DNA of 47,084 nucleotides from NCBI GenBank assembly GCA_039028155.1, contig JBCCIS010000039.1:1-47084 (forward strand), given 5' to 3'. Origin of the DNA: Pseudomonadota bacterium. GTDB taxonomy: Bacteria > Pseudomonadota > Alphaproteobacteria > SP197. The notes under the pieces were generated by a model that was given only the letters and a program-made list of their open reading frames with translations, did not search any database and was not told where the DNA came from. A program made the translations under genes and the position numbers. Of the stretch, positions 33,958 to 43,166 are shown in pieces; positions within the stretch are counted from its first letter, which is position 1, and each line of letters opens with the position of its first letter.

Positions 33958-34461
33958 TCAGGCCTCTGTGATTCGCGGTTCGGGCAGCCAATCGAGGTCG
34001 TTAAACCCGCGATTGATGTAGCCACCCTTGTCGAAACTGGCGCCCTCGTAGCCGAGGGCTTCCCAGACCTCGCCATCGTTGTAGAGCGCAACAACGGCGT
34101 TGCCGCGAACCAGCTGGAAGAACGGTGTGCCCTCGATCGACGTCAGATGCGCCAGGGCGGCGGCATCGTCCATGTCGGTGAAGCCTGAGGCCTTCAGATC
34201 CTGTATGCCGTCGGAGAACATGAGCGCCTGACCAACGCTGCCGTTGGCGGCCCCGATCACCGCATCGCACGTGCGCAGATAAGGGGCATCGCTGAACTTG
34301 TCGTGGGGATACATCACCCTGACCATGCGCAACAGGACCGTCTTGCTTTCTGCGTCCGACCCCACTTGCATCGCCGCCTCCGCCTTGATGCCGGCAATCG
34401 CGGATGTCATGACCGCCGCCGATGCCGTCCCCAGCAACACGACACGTCGAGACAGGTTCAT
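33958..34461 (-). CDS. Gluconate 2-dehydrogenase subunit 3-like protein, Tat signal
   Basis: GGGAGGAG precedes ATG 34461, giving 167 residues. The N-terminus is a Tat signal (LSRRVVLLG then a hydrophobic stretch to KAEA). The mature part resembles the small subunit of membrane-bound gluconate or sorbitol dehydrogenases (VLLRMVRVMYPHDKFSDAPY and a C-terminal YINRGFNDLDWLPEP). Such a subunit probably folds with the cytosolic GMC protein and carries it through the Tat pore. It sits directly before the GMC gene in the operon. Confidence 0.8.
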   Translation of the reverse strand: MNLSRRVVLLGTASAAVMTSAIAGIKAEAAMQVGSDAESKTVLLRMVRVMYPHDKFSDAPYLRTCDAVIGAANGSVGQALMFSDGIQDLKASGFTDMDDAAALAHLTSIEGTPFFQLVRGNAVVALYNDGEVWEALGYEGASFDKGGYINRGFNDLDWLPEPRITEA

Positions 34462-34501
34462 AGCTCTCCTCCCTTTTCCGTAGAGTTTTGGTTGGGGCGA
34501 T

Positions 34502-34897
34502 TCATCGATAGCGCCCGTGACGTTGCAGGACCTCGATCTCATAACCATCGGGGTCCTGAATGAAGAAAAAGCGGGCGATGACGTCGCCACCCGGCGCGAA
34601 GTCGACCAGTTTTCGTGGAGAAAGGCCGGCTGCGATCATGCGCTCATGCTCGGCATCGACATCGTCGACACAAAAAGCGATGTGCCCGTAGCCATCACCG
34701 AGGTCGTATGGTTCCTCACGGCCCTTGTTGACCGTCAGTTCGACCTCGAAGTCGGCGTCGGCATTGCGTAGATAGACCAGCGTGAAGCCGTCGAAGTCCA
34801 TTCGATCGGCGACGTCCAGTCCCAAGGCCGTCTTGTAGAACTCAATCGACCGCGCCTCGTCCAAGACGCGGATCATGGAATGGATTGCTTTAGCCAA
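34502..34897 (-). CDS. VOC family protein, glyoxalase I-like
   Basis: The 131-residue product starts at TTG 34897 (MAKAIHSMIRV), which matches the usual beginning of glyoxalase I. The four metal ligands expected in GloA are present: H6, E53, H72 (YGHIAF) and E122 (YEIEVLQ). It should convert methylglyoxal-glutathione hemithioacetal to S-lactoylglutathione, or act as a close VOC relative. It is 40 bp upstream of the small-subunit gene on the same strand, so may be part of that operon. Confidence 0.85.
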   Translation of the reverse strand: MAKAIHSMIRVLDEARSIEFYKTALGLDVADRMDFDGFTLVYLRNADADFEVELTVNKGREEPYDLGDGYGHIAFCVDDVDAEHERMIAAGLSPRKLVDFAPGGDVIARFFFIQDPDGYEIEVLQRHGRYR

Positions 34898-34978
34898 GGT
34901 TCGCCCGCCCCGCCTGATACTGTGTTCAGTATGGCCGGCGAAACACGTACTTGGTGTTACTCCTATACTACGCTGCTA

Positions 34979-35275
34979 CTACTCGGCGGCAACGGATGGG
35001 CCATCCAGAAGCCCGGCCTCGCGTCTGAGAAACTGCAGGCAGACACAACGCAGGAGCGATGTGAAGTTGCGCGCCTCGCCATGCAATTCAAGCACTTCGG
35101 AGTGTAGCTTAGAAATGAACGCCGGCGTCCTGAAGCCCTCGGCCTCGGCGATGCCGTCCAGCATTTCCCAGTAAGCGGTCTCCAGACGAATGGACGTGCA
35201 CTGGCCGTTCAGGCGCAGCGAACGCGTCTCACTTTCATAGACCTCGGGATCTTGCCCCGCAAAGATCTGACACAT
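34979..35275 (-). CDS. Ribbon-helix-helix domain protein
   Basis: The 98-residue protein contains a ribbon-helix-helix fold of the alphaproteobacterial type: TRSLRLNGQCTSIRLETAYW, then EMLDGIAEAEGFRTPAFISKL. It is a probable DNA-binding regulator; no target is evident. It lies 81 bp upstream of the VOC gene on the same strand, so control of that operon is possible but not shown. The last residues are acidic and unstructured. Confidence 0.78.
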   Translation of the reverse strand: MCQIFAGQDPEVYESETRSLRLNGQCTSIRLETAYWEMLDGIAEAEGFRTPAFISKLHSEVLELHGEARNFTSLLRCVCLQFLRREAGLLDGPSVAAE

Positions 35276-35521
35276 CGATCAGTCCTCCCCTTTGTTTTTT
35301 TGCCACGCTAGACCATTTGACGAGCATGGATCAATGCCCAGTCTTGTTGCTGCGCTGCACAACGACGGGGCTCCATCGCGCGAGAGCGGCAACCCAATAG
35401 CAGCCTTGGCTGTCAGACCGACGTCAGCATGGCGCTTGAGGTCTGTGGAGAGACCCGTGGCCTTGTGACGCGACAAGCGCTTGCGAGGCGCTTTGGACGA
35501 TGCCGCGTTCACATCAAGGCG

Positions 35522-36766
35522 CTATTCAAACAGGGGCCGAAGGTGGTCGTTCAGAAAGATCCCTTTCGGATCGAACTCCCGGCGCACCCGTTTGAAGTCT
35601 TCATAGCGCGGGAAGCTCTCCGACAGGCGCTCGGCCGTCGAGAAATGCAGCTTGCCCCAATGCGGCCGTCCGCCGCGTTCCAAGAGGTGTTGATCGCACG
35701 TCCTGAGATAGGGCCAGTAGTCGGTCCCTGGCTTACCGGAAACGGAGATGACCAGGCTGTCGCGCTGGTAGTTCGGACTGATCCAGGCGTCGTCACGGGC
35801 GACGAAGCGGACCTCCATGGGAAAGACACTGTCGGGCAGAGAGTCGAGCATCAGTCGGCGGTGCGCGAGGAAGACGTCCAAGGATTCCTCAGCCGGCATG
35901 AAGTACTCGAGTTCATGAAAGTTCGGTTCAAACACATGCGGATAGATCCGGTAGGCCCGGTCGGTTCTCTCGCCGTCCGGCAGCTCGTTAGCGCCCGGCT
36001 CTTCATCGGTCTCCTGATAGAGCTTGACCATACACATGTCGGCTTCGGCTTCGGGAAAGCCGTAGAGAACCGATGAACCATCCGTTGGCATCCAGAAGAA
36101 CGAAAAATGCCGGTAGGTCTGGATCAGGTCGTCCCATCGTTCGATGACTTCACCCGCTGGCATGAAGACGATCTGCTCGTGAAGATGGTAGGCGTCCATG
36201 ACCTCCACCGTTACCTCGGTCATGATCCCCAGCATCCCGAGCGACGTCTGAACCGCACCGAAAAGCTCCGGGTTACTCTCGACTGACAGGGTGCGAACCT
36301 CGCCCCGTCCGTCGACAAGGCGGCATGCCCTGAGCGCGCCAGAGAAGCTCTGAAAGTCCTTGCCGGAGCCGTGCGTCGATGTCGCGATCGCACCGGCAAT
36401 AGCCTGCGTATCGATGTCGCCCTGGTTCTTCAACGAGAGACCGGACGCCCACAGAGGCTCACCGAATTGACCGATCGTCGTATGCGACTTCGCGATGACG
36501 CGTTTGGCCTCTGGCTCGATCGCGACGATCCCATTATGCCCACGGGTGTTCAACAGGATCCCATCGCTCAACGCATTCGGCGTGAAACTGTGCCCGGTTC
36601 CAGGCGTTCTTACGGCAAGCGAATGGTCGGCCGCTTGTCTTACCGCAGCGACAATCGCGTCCTCATCGCCCGCCTCAACGATCTTGGCGGGCTCACACCG
36701 TTGATTGCCGACCCAATTGGTCCAACTGGTCGGCGTGAAACCGCCATGACCCTCATCCCACGTCAT
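35522..36766 (-). CDS. FAD-binding aldonolactone oxidase family protein
   Basis: ATG 36766 is chosen because AGGTGG lies 8 nt upstream; a GTG four codons earlier is an alternative. The 414-residue protein has an FAD-binding domain (PCMH type) with RTPGTGHSFTP, where the histidine is a likely covalent flavin site, and GAIATSTHGSG. The C-terminal domain is that of D-arabinono-1,4-lactone/L-gulonolactone oxidases, ending KGIFLNDHLRPLFE. Substrates in bacteria include sugar alcohols and lactones; this one is not determined. It is 95 bp downstream of an SDR gene on the same strand. Confidence 0.88.
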   Translation of the reverse strand: MTWDEGHGGFTPTSWTNWVGNQRCEPAKIVEAGDEDAIVAAVRQAADHSLAVRTPGTGHSFTPNALSDGILLNTRGHNGIVAIEPEAKRVIAKSHTTIGQFGEPLWASGLSLKNQGDIDTQAIAGAIATSTHGSGKDFQSFSGALRACRLVDGRGEVRTLSVESNPELFGAVQTSLGMLGIMTEVTVEVMDAYHLHEQIVFMPAGEVIERWDDLIQTYRHFSFFWMPTDGSSVLYGFPEAEADMCMVKLYQETDEEPGANELPDGERTDRAYRIYPHVFEPNFHELEYFMPAEESLDVFLAHRRLMLDSLPDSVFPMEVRFVARDDAWISPNYQRDSLVISVSGKPGTDYWPYLRTCDQHLLERGGRPHWGKLHFSTAERLSESFPRYEDFKRVRREFDPKGIFLNDHLRPLFE

Positions 36767-36861
36767 GCTTTCACCCACCTGCGTTTACCACTGCTTTCGG
36801 TAGATTGCATATGATCGACGCTCCCGGCTCTCGCATTGACCACCACGCGCGACCTGCACCC

Positions 36862-37668
36862 TCACCCTTTCACAAACCATCCGTTGTCGACATAGATCGA
36901 CGCACCGTTGATAAAACTTGCCTCGTCGGACGCCAAGAACAGCGCCGCCGCGGCGACCTCCTCCGGTTCGCAGATCCGAACCTGGGTCGCCGCCAGATCG
37001 GCCTCCTGCCACTGCTGGCCGAGACCGTCCAGTTCGTCGATCTCGCGAAGCCCGTGCGCCGTTTTGACGAAACCCGGGCAGACGGCATTGCAGCGAATGC
37101 CGTAATCGCGGCACTCGACGGCGATCGAGTTCGAGAGCATCAGCACGGCCGCCTTTGTCATGCAGTACAGCGATTCAAAGACGAACGCCCGCTCGCTGCC
37201 GATCGACGCCGTACACACAATCGATCCGCCGCCGTTGTTCATCATGTGCCGGACGACCCCACGCGTCACCGCGAAGGCAGAGCGCAGGTTTGTATCCATC
37301 AAGCGGTCGTAATCCTCGTCCGTCGTTTCATGAAACGGCTTCACGATGATGCTGCCGGCGTGGTTGAAGAGAACATCGATGCCGCCCATCGCCTCGATCA
37401 CGGCGCCAAGGCCACGCTCGACCTCGGCCGGCTTGGAAAGATCGGCTTGGTGAAAGAACGCGTCGCCGCCTAGCTGCTTGACCTCCTCGACAAACGCCTG
37501 ACCGGCCTGATCCTGTATGTCGAGGACGGCCACGCGGCCGCCTTCCGCGGCGAACATCCGCGCGGCTGCCAGGCCCATGCCTGCCGCGCCGCCCGTCACC
37601 AAGACGGACTTGCCTTCGAATCTCTTCGCGCCTGTCGACACGGCCGGCGCGATTGCTGCTCCCGACAT
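36862..37668 (-). CDS. SDR family oxidoreductase (classical)
   Basis: The 268-residue protein is a standard classical SDR. The cofactor motif TGGAAGMG is at residues 25-32, the NAG motif is NHAG, the active-site serine is S155 and the YxxxK pair is Y168 and K172 in LYCMTKAA. The C-terminus INGASIYVDNGWFVKG is typical. NAD(H) is likely preferred because D50 follows the second strand (VAVLDIQ). It may work with the downstream lactone-oxidase-like gene in sugar oxidation. AGGGG precedes the start. Confidence 0.9.
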   Translation of the reverse strand: MSGAAIAPAVSTGAKRFEGKSVLVTGGAAGMGLAAARMFAAEGGRVAVLDIQDQAGQAFVEEVKQLGGDAFFHQADLSKPAEVERGLGAVIEAMGGIDVLFNHAGSIIVKPFHETTDEDYDRLMDTNLRSAFAVTRGVVRHMMNNGGGSIVCTASIGSERAFVFESLYCMTKAAVLMLSNSIAVECRDYGIRCNAVCPGFVKTAHGLREIDELDGLGQQWQEADLAATQVRICEPEEVAAAALFLASDEASFINGASIYVDNGWFVKG

Positions 37669-38006
37669 GATTACCCCTGCTTGCCGTTACTGTTTCTCGG
37701 TTTCGTTGCTCAAGCATTTAACTACGCGCCAGGCGCGCTGTCATCGACTGTCCGGCTGGCAGCGCGTTGTTGCGGGTTGCCTAAGCGACGCCATGGTCTC
37801 AACGGCCTTCTCGTACTGCCAAGGCGGCGACACATATGGTGTGCGCTCGCTTGTTCAATGGAGCCGCCTGCGATGGCTGCTTGCTGACCTGTCAAGTGGC
37901 GACGAGGAAACTGGCGGGGCTTCCCATTAGATCTCGATCCAGCGCCGCGCTAGAGTCGCACTGTAGAGAGACCGCCACGATCTCTTCAACGTGAGAGTCA
38001 ACCGCC
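37669..38006. other. 338-bp intergenic region
   Basis: The gap separates the divergent SDR and GNAT genes. Open frames here are shadows. Only weak dyads (AGAGA-N9-TCTCT near 37966-37984) are visible; no promoter, repeat or RNA could be supported. Confidence 0.5.
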
Positions 38007-38591
38007 ATGAGCACCTCAATCAGACCCGCGGCAGTTGCCGACATCCCGCATTTGGCCCACGCTCTCATGGAGGCGTCGGGTGGTTTGGTGGAAGCCGTTT
38101 ACGATGGTGTCATCCCGGGCCGCAGCGCCAACGTCATTGTCGAACATCTGTTCTCCCGGTCCGGTGCGACAACGGCCTTCTCGAACTGCATGGTCGCAGA
38201 AAACGACGAGAGCGTTCTAGGCTCCGTGCACGCCTTTCCCATGGATGCGATGGGCGATGGCCCTCCCGATCCGCTTGCGCCCGACGATCGCCTCTATGTC
38301 TACGCACCCTTCATGGCCATGCACGCTGACGGCAGCTATTACGTCATGGCCTTGGCGGTTTATCCTGAGTTTCAAGGCGCCGGCGTCGGCAAACGTCTGA
38401 TGGCGGAGGTCGAGGCGGCGGCGAAGACCAAGGGCTTCAAGGAGATGAGTCTCAACGTGTTCGCCGAGAACCGGGGCGCCGTCCGGCTCTATCAATCGCT
38501 TGGCTATAAGGAAAGCGCGCGCGCACCGGCCGTCGCCCATGAGAAGATTCGCTACGGCGGTGACATTCTGCTGATGACGCGGGCGCTTTAG
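38007..38591 (+). CDS. GNAT family N-acetyltransferase
   Basis: The 194-residue protein has a full GNAT fold, with the acetyl-CoA binding motif in VYPEFQGAGVGKRLM followed by AAKTKGFKEMSLNVFAENRGAVRLYQSLGY. That is the pattern of RimI-like and small-molecule acetyltransferases. The first 100 residues contain the substrate-binding loop and no known motif. Substrate unknown. It stands alone on the plus strand. Confidence 0.9.
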   Translation: MSTSIRPAAVADIPHLAHALMEASGGLVEAVYDGVIPGRSANVIVEHLFSRSGATTAFSNCMVAENDESVLGSVHAFPMDAMGDGPPDPLAPDDRLYVYAPFMAMHADGSYYVMALAVYPEFQGAGVGKRLMAEVEAAAKTKGFKEMSLNVFAENRGAVRLYQSLGYKESARAPAVAHEKIRYGGDILLMTRAL

Positions 38592-38782
38592 CCGTGCGTC
38601 ATGGTCTAACGTGCAACAGCGCCATGAAGGTGGGATAGACGCGCGTGTCTCATCGGCCTTGATGGCGAAAGGCGAACATGGTTGCTGACCGCCCGCAACG
38701 TTCAACGCTGTCCCCTGGCCAAGGGTCACGGTACACCAGTGTCCAGGCCGGTTGAGTTCTCCCGACCTCAGGAGTGTCTGAC

Positions 38783-39313
38783 ATGCCCGACACGGAAACT
38801 GGATTTCGCTTTTCCTACAGCGTCCAAAAGACAGAGGACAAGGGCCTTGGTGTCTTTGCTGGTGAACCGATCAAGAAGGGAAGTGTCGTTTGGCGCCACA
38901 GTCCCGGTGTCTTTGTCGTCTACGATGAGCCGTCGTTTTTGGCGAAGGTCGAAGGGATGGCATCTGCGGACGTGATCTATGAGCTAACGCACGTCCACGC
39001 TTTTGAAGAGTTTCCCGGTTGCCTGATCAGAGCTCTCGATGACGGCATCCTGATAAACCACTCAAGCCAACCGAACCTGGCCACGAACAAATCCGGCCCG
39101 GCAAGGGTGTCGCTCGATGTCAGGTCTCCCCGCTATCTTGACGAGGTGGCCGCGGCGCTTCACGACGACCGCTATTCACTGGTCGCAACACGGGACATCG
39201 AGACAGGCGAAGAGCTGGCCAATGACTATGCTGCCGACGACGACGGCCCGGCCTTTTACGACGTTCTCTATGAACAGTATGACATCCGTGACGACTATCT
39301 GGATGATGGGTGA
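38783..39313 (+). CDS. SET domain protein (predicted lysine methyltransferase-like)
   Basis: ATG 38783 is preceded by AGGAG with an 8-nt spacer; 176 residues. SET signatures are in order: KGLGVFAGEPIKKGSVVW near the N-terminus, LINHSSQPNLATN in the middle, and ATRDIETGEELANDYA at the C-terminus, the last two forming the pseudoknot and S-adenosylmethionine site. No pre- or post-SET cysteines are present. SET proteins methylate lysines on proteins; bacterial single-domain members are known but their targets are mostly unknown. Confidence 0.88.
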   Translation: MPDTETGFRFSYSVQKTEDKGLGVFAGEPIKKGSVVWRHSPGVFVVYDEPSFLAKVEGMASADVIYELTHVHAFEEFPGCLIRALDDGILINHSSQPNLATNKSGPARVSLDVRSPRYLDEVAAALHDDRYSLVATRDIETGEELANDYAADDDGPAFYDVLYEQYDIRDDYLDDG

Positions 39314-39422
39314 CGGCGATGTTCAGGCGGCAACCGGTCAACCTCGGCGAATTCTCGACACAAGGTAGATCGTGGCCGATAATCGTTCAGCCGAGGGACA
39401 GATGACGTCGGGGGAATTGGTG

Positions 39423-39944
39423 ATGTCCACGACCCGCATTGTGTCGATCTTTGGATTCCTGCTACTAGCCGGATGTGCCGGGGGCACCCACCTCGGCCAG
39501 ACCTCGGATGCACATGTTGTCATTGAGTCGGCATCGGGGGATACCGGGTGCACAGGCTCAACAGCCGGCACGACATTCCGGCGCGTCTTTCAGGATGGCA
39601 ACGGCGCCCTCCAGCCGTTTCAAATGCCGCCGGACAGGTCGCTCGTCGTCACCGATGTCGATTGGCAGTACAGACATCCCAACGGCGCGGCGGAGGCCGG
39701 TACGCGGGTTGTCCTTCGTGTCTTCATACAGAACCTCGCGAACCCGAACGAACGCGAGCGTGTGTTCGAATCCACGATCTTCTTGAATGACGAGGGCGAA
39801 GGTGGAACCAGCGAAGCCATGACCAGCGGCTTTGTCCTGGCCCCGACCGCGCAGCTCTGCGTCGATACCGGAGAGAATCCAAAGGGGCCGCCCTCCGGTT
39901 TGCAGCACGCAATCATGCGCGGTTACTTCATCGCACCGAGCTAG
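39423..39944 (+). CDS. Putative lipoprotein of unknown function
   Basis: ATG 39423 follows GGGGGAA, giving 173 residues. The N-terminus is a lipoprotein signal with lipobox LLAGC (cysteine near residue 18). I do not recognise the mature domain; it contains strands such as SLVVTDVDWQYRHPN and TRVVLRVFIQNLANPN, suggesting a beta-sandwich. Two cysteines beyond the lipobox (GCTGS and QLCVD) could form a disulfide. It converges on the alpha/beta hydrolase gene with only 4 bp between. Confidence 0.75.
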   Translation: MSTTRIVSIFGFLLLAGCAGGTHLGQTSDAHVVIESASGDTGCTGSTAGTTFRRVFQDGNGALQPFQMPPDRSLVVTDVDWQYRHPNGAAEAGTRVVLRVFIQNLANPNERERVFESTIFLNDEGEGGTSEAMTSGFVLAPTAQLCVDTGENPKGPPSGLQHAIMRGYFIAPS

Positions 39945-39948
39945 TAGG

Positions 39949-40755
39949 CTACGCGATGCGGCGAGCCAGATCATTGGCAAACGCCGAGACATCTGCGCCA
40001 AACTCTTCCGGGAACTCCCATTGCAAGCCGTGCCCAGCGCCGGGATAGACCTTGAGCGATGCGTTGGGCAACAAGGCCAAGAGCTCATCTTGCTGGTCGC
40101 GTGTGAAGTACATGTCCAGTTCGGGATAGAGGATTTGTACGGGTACGTTAATGTCCCCCAACCGGTCGCGATGGTCTTCGTCAAACATGCCTTGCATGGA
40201 CTGGCCCCACACGCGAGCGGGAACCTTCATAGCTTCAAAGATTTGACCCTCGAGACGATGGGTCGGCACGGGTGCGCGAACGTCCTCGGATTGCGCCTGC
40301 CGGACGAAGTCCGGATCGATAGGATCCGTCAGCGACATGACGTCATGGTCGCCGATACTCCAGTCCTCGACTAGTTCGCTTGCGCTTGCCGAGGTGGCGA
40401 CAAGGATCAGGCCATCGACCCGCTCTGGGTACAGGAGTGCGAGGTAATGGGCGATCAGCCCGCCCATCGAATGGCCGACGATAACGGCGTGGTCGAGTTG
40501 GACGGCGTCCATGAAGGCCTTGATGTCTTCGACAAAATCAATCTGCCGATAGCCCTGTTCGGGTTTGTCGGAGTCACCGAATCCGCGCTGCGTCACAAAG
40601 ACCAAACGATGATTGTGGGGCAAGAACGGCAAGCTTGACTCCCAAACCCGCCAGCTGTCGAGGTAACCGTGAACGAATAGAATAGCGGCACCCTGGCGAT
40701 CGCCGCATTCCAGGTAGTCCAACATTAGACCGTTGGCGATCCTTACTCTTGCCAT
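39949..40755 (-). CDS. Alpha/beta hydrolase
   Basis: ATG 40755 follows AGGGAG, giving 268 residues. The fold is shown by ILFVHGYLDSW (oxyanion loop), the nucleophile elbow GHSMGG, and the C-terminal GAGHGLQWEFP with the catalytic histidine. Active members hydrolyse esters, lactones or C-C bonds; the substrate here is unknown. No secretion signal is seen. It lies 98 bp downstream of the second lipoprotein gene on the same strand. Confidence 0.9.
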   Translation of the reverse strand: MARVRIANGLMLDYLECGDRQGAAILFVHGYLDSWRVWESSLPFLPHNHRLVFVTQRGFGDSDKPEQGYRQIDFVEDIKAFMDAVQLDHAVIVGHSMGGLIAHYLALLYPERVDGLILVATSASASELVEDWSIGDHDVMSLTDPIDPDFVRQAQSEDVRAPVPTHRLEGQIFEAMKVPARVWGQSMQGMFDEDHRDRLGDINVPVQILYPELDMYFTRDQQDELLALLPNASLKVYPGAGHGLQWEFPEEFGADVSAFANDLARRIA

Positions 40756-40853
40756 TGCGCACTCCCTTGTCTGCAATCTGCCCCGTTGCTGGGCGGCAGG
40801 CAATGGCGACCTAACCTGGGTCCCACTTGTCAATCTCCCAACGGTACCGCGGG

Positions 40854-41552
40854 CTAGATGCTGTCGATGGTCACAAAGACGTCGGCAATGACGTAAGGCC
40901 TGTTTGACCCAGACGGAACGAGGATCAGGAGTCCCGCCAGGTTCAGTGCGTTGTTGGGTTTAACCATCTCAAACTCAACGGCGTCGTTCTGAAGCTCTCC
41001 TTCATCAAAACTCTCAGCGCGCACTTCGACGCGCCCTGATACCCTTGGAACCGTGATGGTGATTCTGTGTGCAGCACCCAAGCCATCCATGCTTGCAAAG
41101 GCTTCCGGCGCGTTATGTCCAGGCGGCCAATACGCGAAATGGAAACCCGCAATAAACTCAATCGTAGCATCCGAGTTATCGGTCGTCCCCGCGAAGATGG
41201 GTGTTATGATTGCTTCGTCTCCCTGCCCAAGCCAGCTGATGCGATAGACTTGCGAACTTGTGTTGGCAAAGTCGTGCGGCACCACCTCGAAGAACGCTTG
41301 GCAGCGCTTTCGGATTTCAAGACCGAGCGTTGGTTCAGTCAGCGTTGTCGGGAAAAAGGTGATCTCCGGATCAGGCGAGCATTCGGTCAGAATGATTTGG
41401 TCGCCATCGGGATCGCCGGGTATCGGTCCATCGGTCGAATCTTCTGGCGTATAACGCGTGCCATCGAAGACCAAAATCTCCTGGCCACAGCCAGCGAGCA
41501 AAACAGCGACCAGGACGACGATGATTCGCTTAACAGACGACACGATAAGCAT
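40854..41552 (-). CDS. Putative lipoprotein of unknown function
   Basis: ATG 41552 gives 232 residues; ATG 41570 is also possible. A signal with lipobox LLAGC (cysteine near residue 16) is followed by a proline- and aspartate-rich linker and a likely beta-sandwich domain (FEVVPHDFANTSSQVYRISW, GRVEVRAESFDEG, RPYVIADVFVTIDSI). I do not recognise the family. It has the same general plan as the lipoprotein at 39423, but I see no clear sequence similarity. Confidence 0.7.
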   Translation of the reverse strand: MLIVSSVKRIIVVLVAVLLAGCGQEILVFDGTRYTPEDSTDGPIPGDPDGDQIILTECSPDPEITFFPTTLTEPTLGLEIRKRCQAFFEVVPHDFANTSSQVYRISWLGQGDEAIITPIFAGTTDNSDATIEFIAGFHFAYWPPGHNAPEAFASMDGLGAAHRITITVPRVSGRVEVRAESFDEGELQNDAVEFEMVKPNNALNLAGLLILVPSGSNRPYVIADVFVTIDSI

Positions 41553-41764
41553 GGGACTGCGAACCCCCATTGGCTAAGGCGCCCTGTAGAACAAGAACTA
41601 TGAGCGCGGTCCCCTGGTGCCGACAAGACCTAACTGCGGCCTTAAGGGCAAGTACGGCACCCTTCCCGCCGCCATGACACGATCGATGCCGGGACGCCCG
41701 CATCAGACATTCGCGAGAGCCCATGTGGCGTATGAGGGTTGAAATCACACCTGAATGAGACTAT

Positions 41765-41779
41765 TTCTACGGTGTAGAA
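41765..41779. promoter_or_regulatory. Perfect 15-bp dyad upstream of the amine oxidase
   Basis: TTCTAC-GGT-GTAGAA is a perfect 6-bp dyad, 43 bp before the amine oxidase start codon. It lies in an AT-rich spot of the 270-bp gap and is a reasonable operator candidate for an unidentified regulator. Confidence 0.45.
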
Positions 41780-41822
41780 TTACGGGGCTTGGCCCGTGCG
41801 GACCGGCGAAGGAGGCTCACCG

Positions 41823-43166
41823 ATGACACCAGGCAACCCATTCTCGAACCTGTCCCGACGCATGTTGTTGTCGTCCTCCCTCGCGGCGATAGCCTTGCCG
41901 GCTGTGGCGCGAGCACAGGTCACGTCCGAGCCTGATGTCGTTGTGATTGGCGCTGGATCCGCCGGGATCGCCGCGGCCAAGAGGCTTATCGCAGACGGCC
42001 GGTCGGTCGTGGTGCTGGAGGCCAACGACCGCATTGGCGGCCGGGCCTGGACGGAATCGGAGACCTTCGGCGTACCCTTCGACCATGGCTGTTCGTGGAT
42101 CCAGACCGCGAAGGTCGACATGTTCCTTGAAGCAGCCGAGTCCTACGGGTTCGACGTTCAGCCACACTCCGGCGCCGATGAAGCACTCTATGTCGGCGAT
42201 CGTGAGGCGAACGATACCGAGTATGGCCAGTACGGGGACGCATACGATGCGGTGGTCGGCGCCATCTCTGATGCCGGCCGCAGCGGACAGGATGTCGCCG
42301 CCTCGACGGTGATGCCCAAGATGCCGTTCTCGGTGACCTCCCAATCCTGGATCGCGATGGGAATGAGCGTCGACATGGACGAGATGTCGACACTCGATTG
42401 GTGGTCGGGCGCGGATGCCGGAACGACCTATCTGATCAAGCAGGGTTTTGGCACATTGGTCTCGCGCCTGGGCGCCGATGTCCCGGTCATGCTCTCGACA
42501 CCCGCCACCAAGATCGCGTGGGGTAGCGATGGCGTAACGGTCACCACGCCCTCCGGCGACATTCGCGCGAAGGCCTGCATCGTCACCGTCTCCACCGGCG
42601 TGTTGAATGCCGGCTCCATCGATTTCGACCCCGCCCTGCCGGCCGCCAAACAACAGGCCATCGCCGACCTGCCGATGGGTCTTCTGGCCAAAGTCGCGCT
42701 GCAGTTCGAGGGTTCGCGTCTCGGCTTCCGCCCCAACGAGTGGCTGACCTACCTCGTGCCCGAGGAAGTACCGGCCGAGGCCAGCTTCTTCCTGACCTGG
42801 CCGTTCGATCAGAACCTCATGATCGGGTTCATGGGTGGCGATTTCGCCTGGGATATGTCGGAGGCAGGTACTGATGCCGCCGTCGACTTTGCGCTCGGCG
42901 AGGTCGAAACCATGGTCGGCAGCAAGGCGCGTGATAGTTTTGTCAAAGGTACGCTGACCCACTGGGCGAGCGATCCGCTGACGCTGGGCGCCTATGCGGC
43001 GCTGCGGCCTGGCGCCCATGGTGCACGTGCCGAACTGGCCCGCCCGCTTGATGATCGCTTGTTCTGGGCCGGCGAAGCAGCAGCCGGTGCCTATTACGCG
43101 ACCTGCGGCGGCGCCTGGGACAGCGGCGAACGCGCGGCGCGAGAGGTGATCGCGGCATTGGGATGA
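41823..43166 (+). CDS. Flavin monoamine oxidase family protein, Tat-exported
   Basis: ATG 41823 follows the strong AAGGAGG; an upstream GTG at 41796 is less likely. The 447-residue protein starts with a Tat signal (LSRRMLLSSSL to VARA). The FAD-binding motif is GAGSAG at 43-48, followed by VVLEANDRIGGRAWT; the C-terminal flavin-binding end is LFWAGEAAAGAYYATCGGAW. It should oxidise an amine to an aldehyde plus ammonia and hydrogen peroxide in the periplasm. The substrate is unknown. Confidence 0.9.
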   Translation: MTPGNPFSNLSRRMLLSSSLAAIALPAVARAQVTSEPDVVVIGAGSAGIAAAKRLIADGRSVVVLEANDRIGGRAWTESETFGVPFDHGCSWIQTAKVDMFLEAAESYGFDVQPHSGADEALYVGDREANDTEYGQYGDAYDAVVGAISDAGRSGQDVAASTVMPKMPFSVTSQSWIAMGMSVDMDEMSTLDWWSGADAGTTYLIKQGFGTLVSRLGADVPVMLSTPATKIAWGSDGVTVTTPSGDIRAKACIVTVSTGVLNAGSIDFDPALPAAKQQAIADLPMGLLAKVALQFEGSRLGFRPNEWLTYLVPEEVPAEASFFLTWPFDQNLMIGFMGGDFAWDMSEAGTDAAVDFALGEVETMVGSKARDSFVKGTLTHWASDPLTLGAYAALRPGAHGARAELARPLDDRLFWAGEAAAGAYYATCGGAWDSGERAAREVIAALG

